DNA of 64,000 nt from Calothrix sp. NIES-2100 (lineage in GTDB: Bacteria > Cyanobacteriota > Cyanobacteriia > Cyanobacteriales > Nostocaceae): NCBI RefSeq assembly GCF_002368195.1, contig NZ_AP018178.1, positions 1,305,738-1,369,737 of the forward strand, written 5' to 3'. Positions 24,069 through 32,174 of the stretch are shown here, one piece after another (within the stretch, counting starts at the first letter, position 1; each line of letters starts with the position of its first letter). The notes below the pieces were generated by a model. That model ran no database searches and was not told the origin of the DNA. It was given only the letters and a program-made list of their open reading frames with translations. The position numbers and the translations under genes were made by a program.

Positions 24069-24230
24069 ATGAAAAAGAAAACATTGCTACCTCAACTGAC
24101 TGCTCCCGTGATTCGGACTAATAATACCAGCAGTGCAAGCGATCGCTCTTTCTTTGGTGTAGCAGCACAGACTTATTGTGATATCGCTACACGCCAATGT
24201 AATCCTTTTGCTGGTGATGACGCTGAATAG
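24069..24230 (+). CDS. Cyanobactin precursor peptide E6 (two-cysteine core)
   Basis: A 53-residue peptide placed 43 bp after the PatG-type gene. Leader MKKKTLLPQLTAPVIRT is divergent from E1-E5 but of the same pattern; then SFFGVAA, predicted core QTYCDIATRQCNP and FAGDDAE. It is the only precursor with cysteines. Without a cyclodehydratase in the window they may stay free or form a disulfide across the ring. It lacks the cassette hairpin, and is likely co-transcribed with the protease gene. The longer in-frame start at 23994 lies inside the protease gene and is unlikely. Confidence 0.85.
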   Translation: MKKKTLLPQLTAPVIRTNNTSSASDRSFFGVAAQTYCDIATRQCNPFAGDDAE

Positions 24231-24253
24231 TTCAGCACTTAGACACGGCTGCA

Positions 24254-24286
24254 AGATCCCCTTTTTCTTTAAGAAGTCGGGGATCT
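24254..24286. terminator. Hairpin between convergent genes (AGATCCCC family)
   Basis: AGATCCCC (24254-24261) pairs with GGGGATCT (24279-24286) around a degenerate inner stem. It lies between precursor E6 and the leftward kinase gene. A perfect relative is at 29610-29642, also between convergent genes. Confidence 0.6.
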
Positions 24287-24311
24287 GACCCCCTTTTACC
24301 TCATACTTGAG

Positions 24312-26129
24312 TTAACTGCATTGTTTTGCATCAGCGGGATTGACAAAATCATGTAAATCTGCATCCCAAATGCTGATGTAGATAAAATCACAGTTCTGAC
24401 GCACAATTTGACCCTTCACTGAACCTGCGGAAAACTGGAAATTATCAGATTGACGATTTTGGATTTGTTGTAGTCCCTGTTTAATTTCTTGACTTGCTTG
24501 ACCACCTAACATTCCATCTAAAGTATTCTGCATTACTTGGGGGTCTACCGATTGGGCAAAAGCGGCTTCAGTTTGACGTAACGCTCCAGTTTTACGATCA
24601 AATAAATAGCCTAAGTCAATTTGGTTTGGAACTACTTTATAAGTGACTGCACGGGTTTTACCCCAAAGTCCTTTTAAATCTTTAGCTGGCTTACCAAGTG
24701 TAGCTTCAACGCTGCTTCTTGATGTGCCGGTGGGAAATGCCGGAACTTTTTGCTTGACGCTACTGCTAGCTGATTTAGGCGGCTGGTTGTTATTTTGTGG
24801 TGTGGAACGTACCTCTGGTGTCGGAACTACAGGTGGCGGATTTTCTGCTTTTGGCTGCGGTGCTAATGTAGGGGTGGGTGTGGGAGTATCAGAAATTACT
24901 GGCTCTGGTTCTGGTATCGATGTGGATACTGCTGGCGGTTCGGGTTCTACTTTGGGGTTAAACGTAGGAATCGGTGCAGGAATTTGTTGCACAGGTGATG
25001 GTGATGCTGTTGGGGAAGGTTGGGAATCAATCGCGCTATCTGAGGGTTCGGGATTAATAGCTGAAGGTTCAACTGAAGGAGTGGAATTGCTGACAATAGC
25101 TGTTTGTGATTCTGGTTGGCGGGTAAGGTTAGAAATCACTACGCCACTAATTAATCCACCTACTACTAAACCACTGACAATTAAAGCTGGCTTTTGCCAA
25201 TTTTGCGCCGGAATTGCTTGGGGTGGTGGGGAATATAAGGCTTGGGTTTGGTTAATTGATGCAATAGCGGTGGGACGTTTGGTAGCTGTGGGTGGGACAA
25301 TATAACTAGCAGATTCCAAGGCATAGAGCATTTTACTAGCGGTGGTGTAGCGATCGCTAGCATTGGGTTTAATCGCTTGATTAAGTACCTTGGCTAAACC
25401 GGGGGAAACTTTAGGGGCGTAATTTTGCCAGAGTATTTCTCCAGTTTGCTGGTCTGTTTCTAGTTCTTGTGGTTGTTTACCCGTCAACAGAAAAATTGCT
25501 GTTAAACCTAAGCTATAAATATCAGTAGCATAAACTGGGCGACCTAAGGCTTGTTCGCTGGGCATATATCCTGGTGTCCCAATTACCATTGATTGCGCAG
25601 CTAATCCTGGGGAACTCACCACAGAACGGATAGTTTCCTTGACTGCACCAAAATCAATCAATACTGGTTTACCATCTTGGGAACGGAGAATAATGTTATC
25701 CGGCTTGATATCGCGGTGAATAATTCCTTTGCTGTGGATATATTCTAAGACGGGCAAAAGACTTAAAAGAATTCCCCGAACCACAGTTTCACTTTCGGAT
25801 GCTTTTGCTTGGATAACATCTCTCAAGGTTTGACCATGAATCCATTCTTGAACGAGGTAAAATTGCCCATTCTCCGAAAAATAGGCATAAAGTTCCGGGA
25901 TTTGGTCGCTACTTTTGCCCAAATACTCTAAAGTTGCGGCTTCTCTCTCAAACCGCTGTTGAATCAATTGGTAGGTTTGCGGGTCATTACTGATGGGTTT
26001 AAGTTGTTTGATTACACAGCGACGGCGAGAAGGCATATGAGTATCCTCTGCCAGAAAGGTTTCGCCAAAACCACCAGCACCGAGTACCTGAATAACTTGA
26101 TACCGATTGTTGAGAAGGGTTATTGTCAT
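24312..26129 (-). CDS. Serine/threonine protein kinase 1 (Hanks type, membrane-anchored)
   Basis: A 605-residue kinase with the Gly-rich loop LGAGGFGETF (residues 16-25), Lys41 (VIK), catalytic HRDIKPDN with Asp140, and DFG at 159-161. After the kinase domain (to about 275) come one membrane helix (PALIVSGLVVGGLISGVVISNL, about 312-333), a long Pro/Ser/Thr-rich stretch and a C-terminal extracytoplasmic domain (about 465-605; FPTGTSRSSVEATLGKPAKDL, QNCDFIYISIWDADLHDFV) that I do not recognise but that probably senses something outside. Same architecture as the other three kinases in this region. Confidence 0.92.
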   Translation of the reverse strand: MTITLLNNRYQVIQVLGAGGFGETFLAEDTHMPSRRRCVIKQLKPISNDPQTYQLIQQRFEREAATLEYLGKSSDQIPELYAYFSENGQFYLVQEWIHGQTLRDVIQAKASESETVVRGILLSLLPVLEYIHSKGIIHRDIKPDNIILRSQDGKPVLIDFGAVKETIRSVVSSPGLAAQSMVIGTPGYMPSEQALGRPVYATDIYSLGLTAIFLLTGKQPQELETDQQTGEILWQNYAPKVSPGLAKVLNQAIKPNASDRYTTASKMLYALESASYIVPPTATKRPTAIASINQTQALYSPPPQAIPAQNWQKPALIVSGLVVGGLISGVVISNLTRQPESQTAIVSNSTPSVEPSAINPEPSDSAIDSQPSPTASPSPVQQIPAPIPTFNPKVEPEPPAVSTSIPEPEPVISDTPTPTPTLAPQPKAENPPPVVPTPEVRSTPQNNNQPPKSASSSVKQKVPAFPTGTSRSSVEATLGKPAKDLKGLWGKTRAVTYKVVPNQIDLGYLFDRKTGALRQTEAAFAQSVDPQVMQNTLDGMLGGQASQEIKQGLQQIQNRQSDNFQFSAGSVKGQIVRQNCDFIYISIWDADLHDFVNPADAKQCS

Positions 26130-26266
26130 GCTCTGTGAAAGCGTGGACGTCTAGTAGCTTGTCGTGAGACTTTGCCCTTACTAATGTAAACTAGATGGTC
26201 TCAAAGCGACCGCGATCGCTATTCATCACATTAACAAATGTGCCCCTACTTGCGATCGCACAAAAT

Positions 26267-28660
26267 TTAACGGTCAAAGCTAGCATTGAGGTGAGCAACA
26301 GTTGTAATTAACTCAGCTGGATCTACCGGCTTAGGAATATGCTTTTGAAAGCCGGCTTTTAATGCTCGATTACAGTCTTCATGAGAAGCATAAGCTGTGA
26401 GTGCGATCGCGGGAATTTGTTTAATGCGAGAAGATTCTAGTATTCTGATTCGGCGAATAAAATTATACCCATCCTCTCCTGGCATTCCAATATCACTCAG
26501 CAAGATATCTGCTTGAAACTGTTCTAAGCGTTCTAAGGCTTCTGTTGCTGAAGCTGAAGCTAATGCGATCGCTCCATGTTGCTCTAAGATAAAAACTAGA
26601 AACTCTCGTGTATCAACATCATCATCAACAACTAGTACCTTTACGCCGTTGATGTTTGGCGGATTGTTTAAGGATTTATCAATCTGATTTGTTAGTGGCT
26701 GTTGCTTCAGCAATGGGAATTTGACTGTAAAGGTCGCTCCCTCTCCCTCCCCTAAACTTTCCGCCCTCACAGTACCGCCATGCAATTCTACCAAATGGCG
26801 CACAATTGCTAAACCGAGTCCCAATCCGCCATAATTCCGGGTAATGGAAGCATCAGCTTGGCGGAAATAGTCGAACACATAAGGTAGAAACTCAGCGCTA
26901 ATTCCTTTACCTGTATCACTCACTTGAATTTGCGCCTGGGAGTCTACAGCGGCTAGTCGAATTTCCACTCTTCCCCCTGGGGATGTGAATTTAATGGCGT
27001 TAGATAGCAAATTCCACACAATTTGTTGTAAGCGGTTGGAGTCGCCTGAGATCGTGCCGATATTAGATTCAATCACAGGTAATATCTGAATCGTTTTGGC
27101 TTCCGCCGCTAGACGCATAGTCTCGATTGCTGCGGCTATCGGTAATGCGGGGTTGATGGGAAAGGCGTTCAGGCTGATATTACCCCTGAGGATGCGAGAA
27201 ACATCTAGCAAATCTTCAATGAGTTGAGTTTGTAATTTGGCATTGCGCTCAATAGTTTCTAAAGCACGCATGGTAATTTCTGGATTCAACTTACCAGAGC
27301 GCAAGACTTGTGACCAACCTAAGATAGCATTGAGAGGCGATCGCAATTCATGGGAGAGCATGGCTAAAAACTCATCCTTGACTCGATTGGCTCGTTGAGA
27401 TTCTTCGTAGAGATGGGCATTGTTGATTGCTAATGATGCCATCTGAGTCATTTGCACCAGAATAGTTTCGTCTTCTGCGGTAAATTCACCTTCATATTTG
27501 TCAGAAAGCTGGATTAGACCAATATTTTTGCCATTACTATTAACAAGTGGCGCTGCTAGCCAACCGCGCAGCGGTAGAGACTGAGGAAATTCTTTTGCAA
27601 ATTCACTCCAAATGGGATGGGATTCTAGTTCAGCCTGAGTCATCCGTATCGGTTTTTGTAGAGGAAAAATCAGTGGTTTTTGCTGATAATTCTGCCATTG
27701 TGCGTACTTGTTTGAGAGCGAAACTGCATGAATCGCCTGTGTCGAGTTTTCATCTACCGTAATACTAGTAGCTGATTGATGCGCACCGATGGTTTCACGA
27801 GATTGCTCAGTCAGCAATTGCAGCCTTTCTTGAAGCGATAGGGTTGAGTTGATGGTGAGGGATATCTCCGCCAACCTTTGCAATCGATATGTATGCTGCT
27901 GTGCTTGGAGTAGATGCTGAGTGCGTTCTGCTTCTGCTCGTTTGCGTTGCGCAGCTTGCCGATAGGCATCGCTAATATCTCGAAAGTAGACAGCAAGTCC
28001 ATTTGCAGAAGGATAAGCATGAATTTCCAGCCAAATGTCAATAGATTGTGCAAAATCTTCAAATACCAAAGTAGTCTGTTCATTAACTGCTCGATGCAAT
28101 TCTTGGTAAGCCAGATCTCCAAATACATGGGGAAATACTTCTTCCCATACCTGCTTCCCAATTAGCTCCTCGCGGGTTTTTTGTAACAGCTTCATAGCTT
28201 GTTCATTGATATAAATGCAGCACCACTGATTGTTGAAGGAAATAAAAGCATCAGTGATACTTTCCAAGATGTTGGTGACTTCTTTACGTGCCGCTTCTGC
28301 TTTGACTAAACTAGCTTCAGAGCGGTTTCTCGCTATCCTCAGTTCTGTATTCAGCGAATTAATCAAGACGGAGACAAATACGAATACAATTAGCTGGGCG
28401 ATATTTTCCCAACTGCTGGGTGTGACAGAGTAAATCGGAGGGATGAAAAAGTAATCGCTGACTAATACTGCCAAGATTGTCGCTAGTAGTCCAGGTTTGA
28501 ATCCACCATACCAATTACTGACAGCTACAGCAGCAAAAAATATTACTAGTCTGCTCTTGTTGAGGACGGGCTGCAAAATAAGAGTTAGTAGTAGTGCGAC
28601 TAACACACTCAATACAGCCATACCGTAATGCAAAATTCGGGGATATCTTACTCTCAACAT
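26267..28660 (-). CDS. Hybrid histidine kinase (DUF4118-PAS-GAF-HisKA-HATPase-REC)
   Basis: A 797-residue sensor kinase. The N-terminus has four membrane helices with a KdpD-like DUF4118 pattern (SNWYGGFKPGLLATILAVLVSDYFFIPP). A PAS domain (about 130-235, SITDAFISFNNQWCCIYIN) and a GAF domain (about 275-415) follow, then HisKA with the phospho-acceptor His in LSHELRSPLNAILG, the HATPase (LLSNAIKFTSPGG; GGLGLGLAIVRHLV) and a C-terminal receiver with phospho-Asp in LLSDIGMPGEDG. No partner regulator is adjacent. Signal and output are unknown. Confidence 0.92.
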   Translation of the reverse strand: MLRVRYPRILHYGMAVLSVLVALLLTLILQPVLNKSRLVIFFAAVAVSNWYGGFKPGLLATILAVLVSDYFFIPPIYSVTPSSWENIAQLIVFVFVSVLINSLNTELRIARNRSEASLVKAEAARKEVTNILESITDAFISFNNQWCCIYINEQAMKLLQKTREELIGKQVWEEVFPHVFGDLAYQELHRAVNEQTTLVFEDFAQSIDIWLEIHAYPSANGLAVYFRDISDAYRQAAQRKRAEAERTQHLLQAQQHTYRLQRLAEISLTINSTLSLQERLQLLTEQSRETIGAHQSATSITVDENSTQAIHAVSLSNKYAQWQNYQQKPLIFPLQKPIRMTQAELESHPIWSEFAKEFPQSLPLRGWLAAPLVNSNGKNIGLIQLSDKYEGEFTAEDETILVQMTQMASLAINNAHLYEESQRANRVKDEFLAMLSHELRSPLNAILGWSQVLRSGKLNPEITMRALETIERNAKLQTQLIEDLLDVSRILRGNISLNAFPINPALPIAAAIETMRLAAEAKTIQILPVIESNIGTISGDSNRLQQIVWNLLSNAIKFTSPGGRVEIRLAAVDSQAQIQVSDTGKGISAEFLPYVFDYFRQADASITRNYGGLGLGLAIVRHLVELHGGTVRAESLGEGEGATFTVKFPLLKQQPLTNQIDKSLNNPPNINGVKVLVVDDDVDTREFLVFILEQHGAIALASASATEALERLEQFQADILLSDIGMPGEDGYNFIRRIRILESSRIKQIPAIALTAYASHEDCNRALKAGFQKHIPKPVDPAELITTVAHLNASFDR

Positions 28661-28919
28661 TTTCCGTTTTCGCTGTTATGGGAACCGCTGTAAATAATTG
28701 TTAAATTTGCCCATACTGAATGATGATCTGGCAATTTAAATCCTCATCAGCACACTAATTCTACTATCTAAAACTAACTAAATATAAGCAGGTGGTAAAT
28801 GACATATTTACGTCATAACTTGGACATAAAATTGCCACATATACCAGTTAGTTTATAAATGCTTTCTTGAATTAAATTATTTAAAGATGACAAAAATAGC
28901 TGTTGAGATTTTTTGATAG
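28661..28919. other. Divergent intergenic region
   Basis: AT-rich DNA between the leftward histidine kinase and the rightward small membrane protein gene. No repeat or RNA recognised; it should contain both promoters. Confidence 0.4.
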
Positions 28920-29309
28920 ATGTCATTGATAGCTAAAGTTATTGAGAATAATAGCAGATTTCAATTCCTTGCTAGTTGGATATTTCAATATTTAGTGGAA
29001 AAATCAAATTTGCCGCCAAAACAACCAAAAAAAGCATTATCGTCCCACATTTTACCAACAGCTTCGACAATGATTGGTGTATGTGTAACAGTGATTACGT
29101 TTTTGCGGACAATGAATTTCCACATGAAAACTTATGCTGATGATATATTAGGAGTTGATACCCTGATATTCATTACTTCTTGTTTTTTATCATATCTATC
29201 TATCAGAAACAATAATAATAGTAATTTTGAATTAATCGCAGATAACCTATTTTTAGTAGGGATGTTTATTATGGTTGTTGTTGGCTTACTAATATTACAT
29301 TTGAAATAA
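28920..29309 (+). CDS. Small membrane protein, conserved in cyanobacteria, unknown function
   Basis: A 129-residue protein with three likely membrane helices (SHILPTASTMIGVCVTVITFL, DTLIFITSCFLSYLSI, LFLVGMFIMVVVGLLILHL). The pattern ASTMIGVCVTVI, then YADDILGVDTLIF and SYLSIR is one I have seen in cyanobacterial hypothetical proteins, which supports it being real. It faces the kinase gene at 31248-29671. No function can be proposed. Confidence 0.65.
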   Translation: MSLIAKVIENNSRFQFLASWIFQYLVEKSNLPPKQPKKALSSHILPTASTMIGVCVTVITFLRTMNFHMKTYADDILGVDTLIFITSCFLSYLSIRNNNNSNFELIADNLFLVGMFIMVVVGLLILHLK

Positions 29310-29670
29310 TAAATTAAATTGTTTTATTATGAGGTGGTAGATCGTCGCGGACTGGCGTTAAGTGGAGTTGAAGAGTCAATGGTGAAGTGTTAGCGATCGC
29401 TTGTTAACTTATTCAAATCTTCAGATACAAACTGGTTGGTGTAGTCATATTTTTATCCGCTACGGTTTTTGTCTAACGGTAATTTCACTGACTTTTTGCA
29501 GGTTGCACCCAAGAAAAATAGAAATTATAATGCTTTATTTTCCATTTTTACTAGTTTTTACTGATTTCTTTGTTAATTTTTATAACTTTCTCAGAGACAA
29601 CGAGAGTTCAGATCCCCGACTTCTTCAAGAAGTCGGGGATCTCGCAGTCCATCAAAATTAATGTAGTAGA
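29310..29670. other. Convergent intergenic region
   Basis: No gene. Mostly AT-rich, with one HIP1 site near 29392 and the perfect hairpin at 29610-29642. Confidence 0.5.
29610..29642. terminator. Perfect 16-bp hairpin between convergent genes
   Basis: AGATCCCCGACTTCTT (29610-29625), one C, then the exact inverse (29627-29642). It works in both directions and lies where two transcripts converge, so a bidirectional terminator is likely; it is also a dispersed repeat (see 24254-24286). Confidence 0.7.
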
Positions 29671-31248
29671 CTACTTAGCATCGGCAACAACCCATCTGCG
29701 ATTGTCGGCATCCCATAATAACAGGAAATTAACTGAACTAGAGACAACTTTTCCCGTTTTCAGTGTGTATTCTAACTGCGCATTAACAGTTGCTGTCTCT
29801 GCATTTGCTTGCACTAAATTAACTTGTTTAACATATACGCTTTGCACTCTATTTCCCCACCAATCTATATAGGAAACATAGCCATTGGGGTGGAGTTTGC
29901 GATTATTTTGGAAGCTAGGAGTTAGCAAATTCCAAGAATTTTGAAACTGACCTTGATTGATATTTGCGTAATAATTTTGTACAGCTTGTTCTGGTGATGG
30001 TCGATCAATAGGTGTTGGTGTTGAGGGATAAGATTGCAGAGATGGGGTGGGTGTAGGAGAATAATCAGTCACCCTGGGGCTGGGAATAGTTGTAATTGGG
30101 GTTGCTGTCTCCTGTGGTTGATTGCGGATTGTTGCAGAGTCATTGGCTGATATTGTTGACTGTGCAACTGGTTGAGGTTGTTTATTGTTGTTGAGAGCAA
30201 AACCAATAACGATCGCACCACCAATCAAACCACCTGCAATTAAACTCGCAATCAAGACTCCTTTTTGTTCATTGTTTGGGGGGTGAGGATTGGGCGGTTG
30301 ATGAGATGGAGCTGGGCTGACGGGAATTGTATTTTGTTGATGAGATGCGGCTGGGCTGACGGAAATAGTCTGTTGTGTTGGTGCTACTTGTGGGGGCTGA
30401 TAAGGTTGTGTGGGAGGAAAGGTATTTGCCCCAATTTGCAAGGCTTGTAGCATTTCTCTAGCGCTGGCGAAGCGATCGCGCGGATGATAGGCGATCGCGT
30501 GATCAATTACGCCTGCAAATGTCGGACTGACATTTAAAGCATGTTGAGACCAAATAATCTCTCCTGTCCGGGGATCTGTTTCTAGTTGTGGCGGTTGTAT
30601 CCCCGTCAGCAAATAAATTGCTGTCATTCCTAAACTATATATATCACTGGAAAACACTGGTCTACCCATTGCTTGCTCACTGGGCATATAACCTGGTGTA
30701 CCAATGACAATTGAACTGGTAGGATTACCTTGGGAATTAAATACCGTTCCCATTGTTTCCCGCACTGCACCAAAATCTATGAGTACAGGTTTTTGGTCGC
30801 GATCGCGCAGGATAATATTATCTGGTTTAATATCGCGGTGAATAATCCGCTTTGTGTGGATATACTCTAGAACTGGTAACAAATTTACTAATATTTCCCG
30901 CACAGCACTTTCACTAAATAGTCCTTGCTGTTGCATTTTTGCTGTGAGAGTTTGTCCCTCAATCAACTCCTGAACTACATAAAATTGCCCCTCTGACTGG
31001 AAATAAGCATACAAAGAGGGTATTTGGTCAGTAGCACCCCCCAAATCTTCTAAAATCGCCGCTTCTCTTTGAAACCGTTCTTGTACCAGTTGGTAAATCT
31101 GCGGGTTGTTTTGAATCGGTTTGAGTTGTTTAATCACACAACGACGCTTAGAGGGCATTTGGGTATCTTCTGCTAGGAAAGTCTCACCAAATCCACCGCC
31201 CCCCAAAGTCTGAATAACTTGATAACGATTGTTCAGCAGCGTTTGCAT
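29671..31248 (-). CDS. Serine/threonine protein kinase 2 (Hanks type)
   Basis: A 525-residue kinase. Domain over residues 1-275 with LGGGGFGETF, VIKQL, HRDIKPDN and DFGAV. A helix (KGVLIASLIAGGLIGGAIVIGFAL, about 334-357) and a Pro/Thr linker lead to a C-terminal domain (about 425-525) starting PEQAVQNYYANINQGQFQNSW, which looks like an NTF2-like fold, ending LLWDADNRRWVVADAK. Its kinase half is almost identical to that of kinase 3 (32175-33563), with only a few residue changes over 280 positions, whereas the C-terminal halves are unrelated. This points to a recent duplication or gene conversion. Confidence 0.92.
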   Translation of the reverse strand: MQTLLNNRYQVIQTLGGGGFGETFLAEDTQMPSKRRCVIKQLKPIQNNPQIYQLVQERFQREAAILEDLGGATDQIPSLYAYFQSEGQFYVVQELIEGQTLTAKMQQQGLFSESAVREILVNLLPVLEYIHTKRIIHRDIKPDNIILRDRDQKPVLIDFGAVRETMGTVFNSQGNPTSSIVIGTPGYMPSEQAMGRPVFSSDIYSLGMTAIYLLTGIQPPQLETDPRTGEIIWSQHALNVSPTFAGVIDHAIAYHPRDRFASAREMLQALQIGANTFPPTQPYQPPQVAPTQQTISVSPAASHQQNTIPVSPAPSHQPPNPHPPNNEQKGVLIASLIAGGLIGGAIVIGFALNNNKQPQPVAQSTISANDSATIRNQPQETATPITTIPSPRVTDYSPTPTPSLQSYPSTPTPIDRPSPEQAVQNYYANINQGQFQNSWNLLTPSFQNNRKLHPNGYVSYIDWWGNRVQSVYVKQVNLVQANAETATVNAQLEYTLKTGKVVSSSVNFLLLWDADNRRWVVADAK

Positions 31249-31349
31249 AAATTGGCGTTAGCCAGTCAGAATAAGGGTACTTATTGTATACTTTATAGCA
31301 TTTTGGATTTGGGATTTAACGGGTCGCGGAAGTCCTCATATTCACTGCA

Positions 31350-31416
31350 CCCCACCCCTTAATCCCCTCCCTGCAAGCGGGGAGGGGAGACAAAGCGTCG
31401 CTTTGTCGGGGTGGGG
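31350..31416. repeat. Three-way-junction palindrome, second example
   Basis: The outer stem CCCCACCCC (31350-31358) / GGGGTGGGG (31408-31416) encloses CCCCTCCC...GGGAGGGG (31364-31371/31380-31387) and GACAAAGCG T CGCTTTGTC (31389-31407). Same design as 14076-14120. Confidence 0.7.
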
Positions 31417-31493
31417 TTCTTGAGATTTAGTAAGTAATCAAGCGGACATGATATGATTGGCGATCGCGTCAGCACACCTATGAAAATATCCGA

Positions 31494-32111
31494 TTATTGT
31501 CCTGCTATAAATATCTGCTCAACTGTTAAATTTAATTCGGAGAATGTGGGCGACTGAATTTTATCACTACCCCGAAATTGAGTCACTTGATATTCACCAT
31601 TAATCAATTGATAAAGTGAAAAAGTAGGTTGTTTAGGATTGCCAATAAATTTTCTCGCCCCTAATGCTGCATAGTCAACCACCCAATATTCAGGAATACC
31701 CATTTCCTCGTAATCAGCAAGTTTTAAATAGTAATCATCTCGCCAATTCGTACTTACAACCTCTATAACTAAAGGGATTGATACACCATTGATAATAGTG
31801 GAAGATTTTTCCCAAAGAGGTTCGGAGCCTAAAGCTGCATCATTGACAATTAAAACATCTGGGAAATAACCTGATTCTCTTGCCGGTGGTTTTACTATTG
31901 CTTGATTGGGGATAAAGTACGGAAGATTTAACCTGTCAAACTCCACAGATAGCTTTCTTACCAAAAACCCTTTTACTTTCTCATGTTTACCTGTAGGCTG
32001 TGACATTTCGGCAATTTCCCCATTGTGCAGTTCGTAGCGTACCCCAGAGTTTTCGGGATACCAAGCAATAAATTCATCAAAAGTAATTATTTTTGGTACA
32101 GCTTGAGTCAT
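31494..32111 (-). CDS. Uma2 family protein (DUF820, PD-(D/E)XK-like)
   Basis: A 205-residue protein with the Uma2 pattern: TFDEFIAWYPE, VRYELHNGEIAEMSQPTGKHE, a central PDVLIVN, LVIEVVS and the YEEMGIPEYWVVD segment. The family has a restriction-endonuclease-like fold and is hugely expanded in cyanobacteria; its real role is not established. It sits between the two near-identical kinase genes, same strand. Length fits the family (about 180-210). Confidence 0.88.
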   Translation of the reverse strand: MTQAVPKIITFDEFIAWYPENSGVRYELHNGEIAEMSQPTGKHEKVKGFLVRKLSVEFDRLNLPYFIPNQAIVKPPARESGYFPDVLIVNDAALGSEPLWEKSSTIINGVSIPLVIEVVSTNWRDDYYLKLADYEEMGIPEYWVVDYAALGARKFIGNPKQPTFSLYQLINGEYQVTQFRGSDKIQSPTFSELNLTVEQIFIAGQ

Positions 32112-32174
32112 AGCATCTTAATTTCTGTTTAGGTTTATCTTTCTTGGATCGCCAGAATATTTATGACATACTTT

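Noticed and set aside
14441..24230. Classical patellamide-type locus (thiazole-containing products)
   Set aside because: No YcaO protein, no oxidase domain and no cysteine in five of six cores, so heterocycles are not expected from what the window holds.
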